NCBI RefSeq assembly: GCF_016862435.1
Contig: NZ_BOMY01000020.1
Coordinates: forward strand, 143,816 to 207,815
Reading direction: 5' to 3'
Origin: Paractinoplanes tereljensis
GTDB lineage: Bacteria > Actinomycetota > Actinomycetes > Mycobacteriales > Micromonosporaceae
Length of the DNA: 64,000 nucleotides
Shown here: positions 8,430-16,253 of the stretch, piece after piece
Numbering within the stretch: the stretch's first letter is position 1
How the letters are laid out: each line of letters begins with the position of its first letter
The notes under the pieces: model-generated
What the model was told of the DNA's origin: nothing
Database searches by the model: none
Seen by the model: the letters and a program-made list of their open reading frames with translations, nothing else
Program-made: the position numbers and the translations under genes

Positions 8430-8978
8430 TCAGATGAGCCAGCGGTTCTTCTGCACGATCGGGAGCTTGGCCCATATCTTGCCGAGGCCCCAGGTCTGTC
8501 CGGCGTAGGTGAGAGCGAAGACGATCGCGGCCAGCGCGTAGACGACGTGGTAGTCGACGATCGGGTTCGAGCTACCCGAAGCCAGAGGCCACTCGGCCAG
8601 CCACATCATCGCCATGATCGCGGTGCCGGCTCCAGCGGCGACCCGCAGGCCGATGCCGAGGATGAGGGCGAGGCCGACGCCGAGCATGCCGAGCATGAAC
8701 AGCCAGTTGGCCCAGCCGGCGCCGGCGATGTTGTGGAAGAAGCTCTGGAAGGGCCCGACCTCGACGCTGGCGAGGAAGCCCTTGGTCGGGGACCCGCCGT
8801 TGATCCAGGCTTTGGCCGAGGGGGTGCTGAACCCGAAGCCGAAGGTCTTGTCGAGGAAGGCCCAGAGGAAGACGAAGCCGGTGGCGACCCGCAGGACGGC
8901 GAGCGTGCGAGCGGCGGGCTTGGTGAGGATGGCGCCCGGAGCTTCAACAGTCTCAAGGCGGTGCGCGGTGGTGGTCAT
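8430..8978 (-). CDS. DoxX-family membrane protein, copy 1
   Basis: A 182-residue membrane protein with four hydrophobic segments (around residues 25-45, 90-112, 115-132 and 148-165) typical of the DoxX/TQO-small-subunit family. The ATG at 8978 is preceded by CCGGAGGCAACG, a strong RBS. The protein is identical in all 182 residues to copy 2 at 20988-21536; 21 DNA differences were counted by hand, all synonymous. A DevR/DosR-like box lies 87 nt upstream and a strong hairpin follows the stop, so it looks like a self-contained monocistron. DoxX-like proteins are linked to respiration and redox stress; the exact role is unknown. Confidence 0.9.
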   Translation of the reverse strand: MTTTAHRLETVEAPGAILTKPAARTLAVLRVATGFVFLWAFLDKTFGFGFSTPSAKAWINGGSPTKGFLASVEVGPFQSFFHNIAGAGWANWLFMLGMLGVGLALILGIGLRVAAGAGTAIMAMMWLAEWPLASGSSNPIVDYHVVYALAAIVFALTYAGQTWGLGKIWAKLPIVQKNRWLI

Positions 8979-9064
8979 CGTTGCCTCCGGGGTCTCTTTA
9001 TCTCTCACCACTGAGATTCCTCTGCGGCGAGAGACAAGACCCGGGCTGAAATTCCTGAAACGGC

Positions 9065-9078
9065 GGGACCAAAGTCCC
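9065..9078 (-). promoter_or_regulatory. DevR/DosR-like box upstream of doxX copy 1
   Basis: On the minus strand this reads GGGACTTTGGTCCC, a near-perfect palindrome. It agrees with the mycobacterial DosR core GGGACTWWAGTCCC at 13 of 14 positions. It lies about 87 nt before the doxX ATG and just beyond the end of the ALDH gene. The same 14 bp precede copy 2. It suggests induction by hypoxia or nitric oxide. Confidence 0.7.
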
Positions 9079-9082
9079 GTGC

Positions 9083-10546
9083 TCAGAACGGGAAGGCCGC
9101 CGGCTGGCTGCGCATCGTCACCCAGCGGGTTTCGGTGAAGGCGTCGATGTTCGCCTCGGCGCCGCCGAAGCGGGAGCCGGTGCCGGAGGCCCCGGTGCCA
9201 CCGAACGGGGCGTTGGCCTCGTCGTTCACCGTCTGGTCGTTGATGTGCACGATGCCGGTGGGGATCCGGTCGGCCAGTTCGAAGCCGCGCATCGCGTCGC
9301 GGGTGACGATGCCCAGGGACAGGCCGTACTCGGTGTCGGTGGCCAGCGCGATCGCCTCGTCGATGGTGCCGAAGCGGGCCACCGGGGCGACCGGGCCGAA
9401 GATCTCCCGGGCGAACGCGGGCGTCGACGCGGTGACGCCGGCCAGCACCGTGGGGCGGTAGAAGAGACGATCAAATTCGCCTCCGGCCGCCAGCCGTACG
9501 CCGTCGCCGACGCTTGCCGTCACGATGTCGTGGATCTTGTCGCGCTGGCCGGCGTCGATCACCGGGCCGAGTGCGACCTGCTCGCGGGCCGGGTCGCCGA
9601 CCGGCAGTTTCGCCGCCTTGTCGGCCAGCCGTTCGACGAAGTCGTCGTAGATGCGCTCGTGCACCAGGTGCCGGCCGGTGGTCATGCAGATCTGGCCCTG
9701 GTGGAAGAAACTTCCCCAGGCGGCCAGGTTGACCGCGGCGTCCACGTCGGCGTCGTCCAGCACCAGCAGCGCCGAGTTGCCGCCCAGCTCCAGGTGGGCG
9801 CGCTTGAGGTGACTGCCGGCGATCGCGCCGACCCGGCGGCCCGCCTCGGTGGAACCGGTGAACGAGATGACACCGACCCGCGGGTCGGTCACCAGGGCCT
9901 CGCCGACGTCGGCGAGGCCCGGCAGGACCTGCAACAACCCGTCCGGCAGGCCGGCCTCCTGGAAGATCCGGGCCAGGATCAGACCGCCGGTCACGGCCGT
10001 CCGGGGATCGGGCTTGAGGAGTACGGCGTTGCCGAGCGCCAGAGCCGGGGCGACCGAGCGGATGCCCAGGATGATCGGCACGTTGAACGGCGAGATCACC
10101 CCGACCACCCCGACCGGGTAACGGCGGGTCAGCGACAGCCGCGGTTCCTCGCTCGGCACCAGCGTGCCGTAGGGGCGGCTGGGCAGCGCGGCGGCCTCCC
10201 AGCACTCCTGCTCGGCCACGTGCACGGCGAAGCCGGCCATCCCGGGGATCGCGCCGACCTCGCGCACGTTCCACCAGGTGATCTCCTCGGCGTGCTCGGC
10301 CCACAGCTGGGCGGCGCGCCGCAGGACGGCCGCGCGGGCACTGTGCGGCTGGGCGGCCCAGTCCTTCTGCGCGGCCGCGGCGGCCTTGGCGGCGTGCGCC
10401 ACATCGGCCGGGGTGGCCAGCGCGAACTCGCCGAGACTGTCGCCGGTGGCGGGCTCGACGACCTGCATGGTGGCACCGCTTCCGGGGCGCCAGGAGCCGT
10501 TCTCGAAGATCAGGTTTTGCCAGTTGGCGGGGTCCAGCAGGGCCAT
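9083..10546 (-). CDS. Aldehyde dehydrogenase (benzaldehyde/vanillin dehydrogenase-like)
   Basis: A 487-residue NAD(P)-dependent aldehyde dehydrogenase of normal length. Visible motifs are the cofactor and oxyanion segment SPFNVPIILG, the FTGST loop near residue 230, the general base in LELGGNS near 255, the nucleophile in GQICMTTGR near 290, and EIFGPVAP near 385. The ATG at 10546 follows a GGGAGG RBS. The C-terminus (HINDQTVNDEANAPFGGTGA) matches the benzaldehyde/vanillin dehydrogenase subgroup. It lies directly downstream of the IclR gene on the same strand and opposite a Liv-type importer, so a role in oxidising an imported or derived aromatic aldehyde is a reasonable inference. Confidence 0.9.
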   Translation of the reverse strand: MALLDPANWQNLIFENGSWRPGSGATMQVVEPATGDSLGEFALATPADVAHAAKAAAAAQKDWAAQPHSARAAVLRRAAQLWAEHAEEITWWNVREVGAIPGMAGFAVHVAEQECWEAAALPSRPYGTLVPSEEPRLSLTRRYPVGVVGVISPFNVPIILGIRSVAPALALGNAVLLKPDPRTAVTGGLILARIFQEAGLPDGLLQVLPGLADVGEALVTDPRVGVISFTGSTEAGRRVGAIAGSHLKRAHLELGGNSALLVLDDADVDAAVNLAAWGSFFHQGQICMTTGRHLVHERIYDDFVERLADKAAKLPVGDPAREQVALGPVIDAGQRDKIHDIVTASVGDGVRLAAGGEFDRLFYRPTVLAGVTASTPAFAREIFGPVAPVARFGTIDEAIALATDTEYGLSLGIVTRDAMRGFELADRIPTGIVHINDQTVNDEANAPFGGTGASGTGSRFGGAEANIDAFTETRWVTMRSQPAAFPF

Positions 10547-10609
10547 CGTTGGCCTCCCTTCGAGTGGGCTGACCATAGGCCGGGATGTCGCGCCGATCAA
10601 CACGCTGTT

Positions 10610-11404
10610 TCAGATGTTCGAACGGTAACCCAGTTGATGGGATATCTCGGCCGCGGTCCGCCGGAGCGGTCCGCCGAGCCGGTTGATCACCGGCTCGACC
10701 GAGGTGGTCCAGGTGGTCAGGTGGGCGGCCACGTTCACGGCCGCGACCACCTGGCCGGACCGGTCCCGGATCGGGGCGGCGATCGACCGCAGCCCCGGAG
10801 CCAGTTCCTCGTCGTTGACGGCGATCCCGGCCTGGCGCACCTTCGCCAGGGCGGCGACCAGCTGTTCCCGTACGGTGATCGTCTTCGGCCCGCGCCGGGC
10901 CAGGTCCATCCGGTCCAGCAGTGGCCGCAGGACCACCGGGTCGCGGTAGGCGAGCAGGACCTTCCCCATCGACGTGCAGTAGGCCGGCAGCCGCGAGCCG
11001 ACGTGCAGGTTGAGATCGACGGCCAGCCCGGCCGCGCGCCGGCTGCGGCGCCGCTCGACGTAGACGATGTCGGCCCCGTCCAGCACCGCCATGCTGGCCG
11101 CGCAGCCGGTCTCGTCGGAGAGCGTCTGCAGATGCGCGGCCGCCACCCCGGTGATCTCCATCGAGCTGATCGCGGCGAACCCGAGGTCGACCACCCGCGG
11201 GCCGAGCGAGTACTTCCGGGTGTCCGGGTCCTGCTGCAGGAAACCCAGGCTGGCCAGCGTGGCCACGTAGCGGTGGGTGGTGCTGCGGTTGAGCTCGACC
11301 GCCCGGGACAGCTCGGCGATGCCCAGGACCGGCCCGTTCTCGGCGAACTCGGTGAGGATGCGCAGGCCGCGTTCGAGCGACTGGGAGAACGAGGGGGCCG
11401 TCAT
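10610..11404 (-). CDS. IclR-family transcriptional regulator
   Basis: A 264-residue regulator. N-terminal winged helix: SLERGLRILTEF, then IAELSRAVELNRSTTHRYVA, then TLASLGFLQQ. The C-terminal IclR effector domain begins at GVAAAHLQTLSDETG and includes AYCTSMGKVLLAY and the conserved ELAPGLRSIAAPI. ATG 11404 was chosen because the domain starts within 15 residues; a longer frame upstream has no homology and crosses the promoter. It is divergent from the Liv operon and upstream of the ALDH on the same strand. IclR regulators commonly control aromatic-acid uptake and degradation, which fits these neighbours. Confidence 0.92.
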   Translation of the reverse strand: MTAPSFSQSLERGLRILTEFAENGPVLGIAELSRAVELNRSTTHRYVATLASLGFLQQDPDTRKYSLGPRVVDLGFAAISSMEITGVAAAHLQTLSDETGCAASMAVLDGADIVYVERRRSRRAAGLAVDLNLHVGSRLPAYCTSMGKVLLAYRDPVVLRPLLDRMDLARRGPKTITVREQLVAALAKVRQAGIAVNDEELAPGLRSIAAPIRDRSGQVVAAVNVAAHLTTWTTSVEPVINRLGGPLRRTAAEISHQLGYRSNI

Positions 11405-11427
11405 GCCGTCGCACTGTATCAACTGGC

Positions 11428-11444
11428 GTTCCGGATATTCGAAC
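11428..11444. promoter_or_regulatory. Candidate IclR operator
   Basis: GTTC-N9-GAAC lies in the 107-bp divergent gap between iclR and the Liv operon. The word TTCGAAC inside it recurs at 10617-10623 as the palindrome GTTCGAAC, ahead of the ALDH gene. Shared words at both promoters suggest one regulator, but two sites are weak evidence. Confidence 0.4.
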
Positions 11445-11511
11445 ACTCGATTGACTGTGACCTGGAGCACTCCTAACTTCCTCGGCACCAGTCCACGCCG
11501 GGAGGCAATCC

Positions 11512-12786
11512 ATGGACGTCAGTAAGACTGGAACATCCCGCCGCGATCTCCTCCGCGGAGTCTCGTTGGCGGCCGCCACTCCGCTGCTCGCCGCGTGCGG
11601 CGGGCTCGGCTCGTCGAAAAGCACCGACACCACCAGGAAAACGATAAAAATCGGCTTCGTCAGCCCGCGGACCGGAGCCACCGCCGGCTTCGGCGAGCCC
11701 GACGCGTACGTGCTGGAGCTGGCCCGGAAAGCGTTCGGCAGTGACGTGCAGATCCTCGACCGGGACAGCCAGTCCAACCCGCAGCGTTCCGCCCAGGTCG
11801 CCAACGATCTGATCAACGGCGACCAGGTCGACCTGATGCTCACCACCAGCACGCCGGAGACGGTCAACCCGGTCAGCGACGCCTGCGAGGCGGCCGGCGT
11901 CCCTTGTGTCTCCACCGTCGTCCCGTGGGAGGCCTGGTACTTCGGCCGCGGCGCCAAACCGGACGACAAGCAGGCCTACAAGTTCACGTACCACTTCTGC
12001 TTCGGGGTCGAGCAGTTCCACAACATGTACACCCACGAATGGCCGCAGGTAGCGACGAACAAGAAGGTCGGCGTGATGTGGCCGAACGACTCGGACGGCA
12101 ACGCCATCCGGGCCGCGCTCGGGCCGCTGCTCAAGCAGTCCGGCTACACGATCGTCGACCCCGGCGCCTACACCGACGGCACCAACGACTTCTCCGCGCA
12201 GATCGCCCGCTTCAAGGCGGAGAAGTGCGAAATCTTCAATACGTTCCCGATCCCGCCGGACTTCGCGACGTTCTGGCGGCAGGCCGCCCAGCAGGGTTAC
12301 CGGCCGAAAATCTGCCAGGTGGCGAAGACCGGCCTGTTCCCGTCCCAGGTGGAGGCGCTCGGCGACATCGGCGTCGACATCGCCGGCGGCGCGTACTGGG
12401 CGCCGACCTACCCCTACAAGTCGTCGCTGACCGGGGTCACCAGCCAGGCTCTCGGCGACGGCTACCAGGCCGCCGGCAAGCAGTGGAACCAGCAGCTCGG
12501 GCCGAGCCTCGCGCTGTTCGACGTGGCCGCCGCCGCGCTCAAGGCCGCCGACCCGAAGGACAAGCAGGCCCTGGCCAAGGCGATCGGCAGCCTCGACGTG
12601 GAGACCCCGATCGGCCGCCTGCAGTGGGGCAAGGGCCCGAACGCCAACGTGGTCGCCACCCCGATCCTCGGCGGCCAGTGGATCAAAGCCACCGACAGCC
12701 GCTACAAGGTCGAGTTCGTGCTCGTGGAGAACTCCTCCGACCCGAACGTGCCGGTCGCCGCCAAGCTGCGGGAGTACCGCGGGTGA
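11512..12786 (+). CDS. Liv-type ABC transporter substrate-binding lipoprotein
   Basis: A 424-residue type I periplasmic-binding-fold protein. The N-terminus carries a twin-arginine motif (TSRRDLLRG) and a lipobox (LLAAC, Cys at about residue 27), so it is probably Tat-exported and lipid-anchored. The mature part begins KTIKIGFVSPRTG, typical of the branched-chain amino acid/amide/aromatic acid receptor family. It is the first gene of a coupled five-gene operon (receptor, two ATPases, two permeases). Ligand specificity in this family ranges from leucine to urea to benzoate-type acids. The flanking IclR and ALDH genes favour an aromatic or organic acid; that part is inference. Confidence 0.92.
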   Translation: MDVSKTGTSRRDLLRGVSLAAATPLLAACGGLGSSKSTDTTRKTIKIGFVSPRTGATAGFGEPDAYVLELARKAFGSDVQILDRDSQSNPQRSAQVANDLINGDQVDLMLTTSTPETVNPVSDACEAAGVPCVSTVVPWEAWYFGRGAKPDDKQAYKFTYHFCFGVEQFHNMYTHEWPQVATNKKVGVMWPNDSDGNAIRAALGPLLKQSGYTIVDPGAYTDGTNDFSAQIARFKAEKCEIFNTFPIPPDFATFWRQAAQQGYRPKICQVAKTGLFPSQVEALGDIGVDIAGGAYWAPTYPYKSSLTGVTSQALGDGYQAAGKQWNQQLGPSLALFDVAAAALKAADPKDKQALAKAIGSLDVETPIGRLQWGKGPNANVVATPILGGQWIKATDSRYKVEFVLVENSSDPNVPVAAKLREYRG

Positions 12787-13508
12787 GCACAGTTCTGGAA
12801 GGCCGCGGCCTATCGGTGCGCTTCGGCGACCTGCAAGTTCTAGAACGCGTCGACTTCGCGGTGCAGAACGGTGCCGCGGTCGGCATCGTCGGCCCGAACG
12901 GGGCGGGCAAGACCACCCTGCTCAACGTGCTGTCCGGGGCGATCCGGCCACAGCCCGGCACGGTCAGCTTTCAGGGGCGCGACGTCACCCGCACGCGCCC
13001 CGACCAGCGCTGCCGGATGGGCGTGGGGCGGGCCTTCCAGGTCCCACGCCCGTTCGGCGGGATGACCGTCCTGGAGAACGTGGTGGTCGCCGCTTCCTAC
13101 GGCGGCGGCCTGAAGGGCGCCCGCGCTCACCGCCGGGCCGCCGACGTGCTGGACGAGTGCGGCCTGGCCGAGATCGCCAACCGCCGGGCGGAGAGTCTCG
13201 GCCTCCTGCACCGCAAGCGGCTGGAACTGGCCCGCTGCCTGGCGACCGGCCCGAAGGTGGTGCTGCTGGACGAGATCGGCGCCGGCCTGACCGACGCCGA
13301 GGCGGCCGACCTGGTAGCGGCCATCCGGCACATCCGGTCGTCCGGCACCGCCATCGTCTGGATCGAGCACATAGTCCACATCCTGGTCCAGGTAGTCGAC
13401 CGCCTGGTCTGCATGGACACCGGCCGCGTAATAGCCGACGGCCCGCCGGCCGAGGTCCTGAAAGACGCCGTGGTGATCGACGCCTACCTCGGAAAGGCGG
13501 CCACATGA
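12783..13508 (+). CDS. livG: Liv-type ABC transporter ATPase (LivG-like)
   Basis: A 241-residue ABC ATPase with a GTG start overlapping the receptor stop (GTGA). Walker A is GPNGAGKT at about residues 35-42, the LivG-like FQVPRPFGGMTVLENV follows the Q-loop, and Walker B is VVLLDEIGAG near 160. The usual signature LSxGxQR is replaced by LGLLHRKRLELAR: the Ser-Gly core is absent although the downstream LELARCLA is intact. It pairs with the next ATPase, which has a canonical signature. One composite nucleotide site of the heterodimer may therefore be weak or non-hydrolysing. Confidence 0.9.
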   Translation: MSTVLEGRGLSVRFGDLQVLERVDFAVQNGAAVGIVGPNGAGKTTLLNVLSGAIRPQPGTVSFQGRDVTRTRPDQRCRMGVGRAFQVPRPFGGMTVLENVVVAASYGGGLKGARAHRRAADVLDECGLAEIANRRAESLGLLHRKRLELARCLATGPKVVLLDEIGAGLTDAEAADLVAAIRHIRSSGTAIVWIEHIVHILVQVVDRLVCMDTGRVIADGPPAEVLKDAVVIDAYLGKAAT

Positions 13509-14221
13509 CGCTGCTGCGTGCTACCGAGGTGACTGCTCGGCATGGGCTGCTGCACGCCGTACGCGGCGTCAGTTTTTCGGTCGCCGAAGGCGAAGTAGTC
13601 GCGCTGATCGGCGCCAACGGCGCCGGGAAAACCACGCTGCTGCGCACGCTGGCCGGCGCTCATCCGCTGGCCGGCGGCTCCGTCGAGTACGGCGGGGAAG
13701 ACCTCGCCGGGGTTCCCGCCCACGAGCGGGTGCGCCGGGGCATCGCCCTGGTCCCCGAGGGCCGCAAGTTGTTCCCCGAGCTCACCGTCGAGGAGAACCT
13801 GCTGGTCGCGGGCCATCGAGCACGTCCCGGGCGGTGGAATCTCGACAGCGTTCTCGACGCGTTTCCGGCGCTGCGCCCGCTGCGTAACCGGCCGGCCGCG
13901 CGGCTCTCCGGCGGGCAGCAGCAGGCCACGGCCATCGCGCGAGCGCTGATGACCAACCCGAAACTCCTGCTTATCGACGAGGTCTCGCTCGGGTTGTCGC
14001 CCAAGGCCGTCGAGGAGGTGTACGCCAACCTCGCCGTCCTGCGCGACTCGGCCGCCACGATCGTGCTGGTCGAGCAGGACCTCAACCGGGCCCTGGCGTT
14101 TGCCGGCCGGGTGGTCTGCCTGCTCGAGGGCCGGGTCGTGCTGGACACCCCGACCGCCGGGGTGACCCGCGACGAGGTGGTCACCGCCTACTTCGGATTC
14201 ACCGGGGCAGGTCCGGCATGA
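13505..14221 (+). CDS. livF: Liv-type ABC transporter ATPase (LivF-like)
   Basis: A 238-residue ATPase with ATG overlapping the previous stop (ATGA). Walker A is GANGAGKT near residue 38, VPEGRKLFPELTVEENL is the LivF hallmark, the signature is LSGGQQQ, Walker B is LLLIDEVSLGLSP, and the H-loop region reads VLVEQD, where LivF proteins commonly have Gln in place of His. It is followed without a gap by the permease gene. The role is energising import with the LivG-like partner. Confidence 0.93.
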   Translation: MTLLRATEVTARHGLLHAVRGVSFSVAEGEVVALIGANGAGKTTLLRTLAGAHPLAGGSVEYGGEDLAGVPAHERVRRGIALVPEGRKLFPELTVEENLLVAGHRARPGRWNLDSVLDAFPALRPLRNRPAARLSGGQQQATAIARALMTNPKLLLIDEVSLGLSPKAVEEVYANLAVLRDSAATIVLVEQDLNRALAFAGRVVCLLEGRVVLDTPTAGVTRDEVVTAYFGFTGAGPA

Positions 14222-15102
14222 ACTACGCGAACGCCGTACTCCAAGGGGTTTTTCTCGGTGGTCTCTATGCGCTTTTCGCCTGCGGCCTGTCGCTGATCTT
14301 CGGGGTCATGCGGATCATCAACCTGGCGCACGGCGACCTCGCGGTGCTCGGCGCGTTCCTGGTCTGGTCGCTGACCACGCACCTGGGCGCCGGCCCGTTC
14401 GTCGCGCTCGCCGCCGCGCTGCCGGTCATGCTGATCGTCGGCTACCTGCTGCACCGCACGATCCTGGCCCGCAGCCTGCGGGGTGGGCCGCTGACCCCGC
14501 TGCTCACCACGTTCGGCCTGGCCATCGTGATCCAGAACGCACTTCTACAGGTGTACTCCCCGGATGTGCGCTCGCTCGGCGGCGCAGCCGGCGACCTGGC
14601 CACCGGAAGCTGGCACCTGACCGAACAGATCTCCATCTCTTACCTGGGAGTTCTAATACTCTCGGCCGCCGTGTTGGTGTTGGGTGGGCTGAGCGTTCTA
14701 CTACGCCGCTCGGCCTTCGGCCGCGAGATGCGGGCGACGGCCCAGGACGCCGACACCGCTGCGCTGGTCGGGGTGCCGGCCCAGTCGGTATACGCGAAGG
14801 CCACCGCAATCGCGGTGGCTACGGCCACCGTGGCCGGGGTCTTCTTGGCGATGCGCTCGACGTTCGACCCGTCCAGCGGCCCGACCCAGCTGATCTTCGC
14901 CTTCGAGGCGGTGGTGATCGGCGGCTTGGGCTCCCTGTGGGGAACGCTGTGGGGCGGCATGATCCTCGGCGTAGCCCAGACGATAGGCGCCACGATCGAC
15001 CCCCAGTACTCGATCCTGGCCGGCCACCTGGTCTTCCTGATAGTCCTGGCCGGCCCCCGAGGCCGCTCGTTGTTCACCCACCGCCGAGAGGCCACCGCAT
15101 GA
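14218..15102 (+). CDS. livH: Liv-type ABC transporter permease (LivH-like)
   Basis: A 294-residue membrane permease with about eight hydrophobic segments. It begins with YANAVLQGVFLGGLYALFAC and carries FGVMRIINLAHGDLAVLGAF, the LivH family signature near residue 28. The EAVVIGGLGSLWGTLWGG motif near 235 is the cytoplasmic coupling loop. ATG overlaps the livF stop. Its own TGA overlaps an ATG (ATGA at 15099) that would be the coupled start of the next gene, but the frame from there runs into the palindrome array and is not LivM-like. Confidence 0.93.
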   Translation: MNYANAVLQGVFLGGLYALFACGLSLIFGVMRIINLAHGDLAVLGAFLVWSLTTHLGAGPFVALAAALPVMLIVGYLLHRTILARSLRGGPLTPLLTTFGLAIVIQNALLQVYSPDVRSLGGAAGDLATGSWHLTEQISISYLGVLILSAAVLVLGGLSVLLRRSAFGREMRATAQDADTAALVGVPAQSVYAKATAIAVATATVAGVFLAMRSTFDPSSGPTQLIFAFEAVVIGGLGSLWGTLWGGMILGVAQTIGATIDPQYSILAGHLVFLIVLAGPRGRSLFTHRREATA

Positions 15103-15160
15103 CCGCCCCGAAGGCCCTCACCATCCGGCCGGCCCCTTGCACCCCACGCGCCCTGCGCGG

Positions 15161-16178
15161 CGATCTTGCGGGCTTGCTGTTCGCAGCAGACGGAAAGACC
15201 TCAAGATCGGGTGCCGGCGGGCGCGGGCCGGCGCGGGCGGCCGTGCCCGTGCGGCCCCCGCAGCGATCTTGCGGGCTTGCTGTTCGCAGCGAACGGGAAG
15301 TCCTCAAGATCGCGCAGACGGGTGCAGGCGGGCATGCCCGCGCTGCCCGCGCTCCCATCGCGGCGATCTTGCGGACTTGCTGTTCGCGCCGAACGGGAAG
15401 TCAGCACGATCGGGGGCTGGCGGGCGTGCCCGCGCGGCGATCTTGTGGGCCCGCTGTTCGCAGCGAGCGGGATGTCCTCAAGATCGCGCAGGCGGGCGTG
15501 CCCTCGCCGCCCGTGCGCCCCGCGCGGCGATCTTGCCGGCCTGCTGTTCGCGCCGAACGGGACGACCACAAGATCGAGGGCGGGTGTGCGTGGCCCGCGC
15601 GGCGATCTTGTGGGCCTGTTGTTCGCAGCGAACGGGAAGTCCTCAAGATCGGGCAGGTGGGTGCAGGCGGGCATGCCTGCGCTGCCTGCGCTGCCTGCGC
15701 TGCCTGCGCTGCCTGCGCTGCCTGCGCGCCCATCGCGGCGATCTCGTGGGCTTGCTGTTCGCGGCGAACGGGAAAGCCTCAAGATCGGGTGCGGGCGGAT
15801 GCGGGCGGGAGCGGACAGGCGTGCCAGCGCGGCTCGCGCCGCCCTCGCGGCGATCTTGCGGGCTTGCTGTTCGTAGCGAACGGGAATACCTCAAGATCGG
15901 GTGCGGGCGGGCGTGAGCGGGCGTGCCCTCGCGGCCCGCGCTTTGATCTTGCGGACTTGCTGTTCGCTGCGAACCGGAAGTCTGCAAGATCGGGCGGGCG
16001 TGCCCTCGCGGTCCGTGCCGACCTCGCGGTCCGTGCGGTCCGTGCCGCCCTCGCGCCCCGCGCGGCCCTCGCGGCCCTCGCGCCCCGCGCGCCCCGCGCG
16101 GCCCTCGCGGCCCCGCGCGGCCCTCGCGGCGATCTTGCGGGCTTGCTGTTCGCAGCGGACGGGAAGGCCTCATGATCG
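15161..16178 (+). repeat. Array 1: ten 49-bp palindromic elements between livH and livM
   Basis: Ten elements start at 15161, 15264, 15364, 15438, 15528, 15603, 15739, 15851, 15944 and 16130. Each is exactly 49 bp and all have the same orientation. Outer arms are CGATCTTG (1-8) and CAAGATCG (42-49); the inner stem GTTCGC-A-GCGAAC is centred exactly on base 25; most positions between also pair (for example 10-11 with 39-40, 13-15 with 35-37). Spacers vary from 25 to 137 bp and are GC-rich, with short repeats such as CTGCCTGCG (15675-15727) and CCCTCGCGG (16012-16128). Flanks 15103-15160 and 16179-16253 hold no recognisable gene. The array probably lies inside the liv transcript. Confidence 0.93.
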
Positions 16179-16253
16179 GGCGCGGGCGGGCGGGTGCGGG
16201 CGGGTGCGGGTGCGGGCTGTGGCCGCAGGCGTGGGCGGGGGCGGGGGTTGGGT

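Noticed and set aside
14937..16175. Long reading frame through livH end and the array, coding a repeat protein
   Set aside because: It starts out of frame inside livH and its periodic peptide comes from the palindromes; both strands are equally open there.
15161..16178. CRISPR array
   Set aside because: Repeats and spacers superficially alternate, but the repeat is a 49-bp near-complete palindrome that varies between copies, spacers run from 25 to 137 bp and are low-complexity GC-rich, and no cas gene is present.
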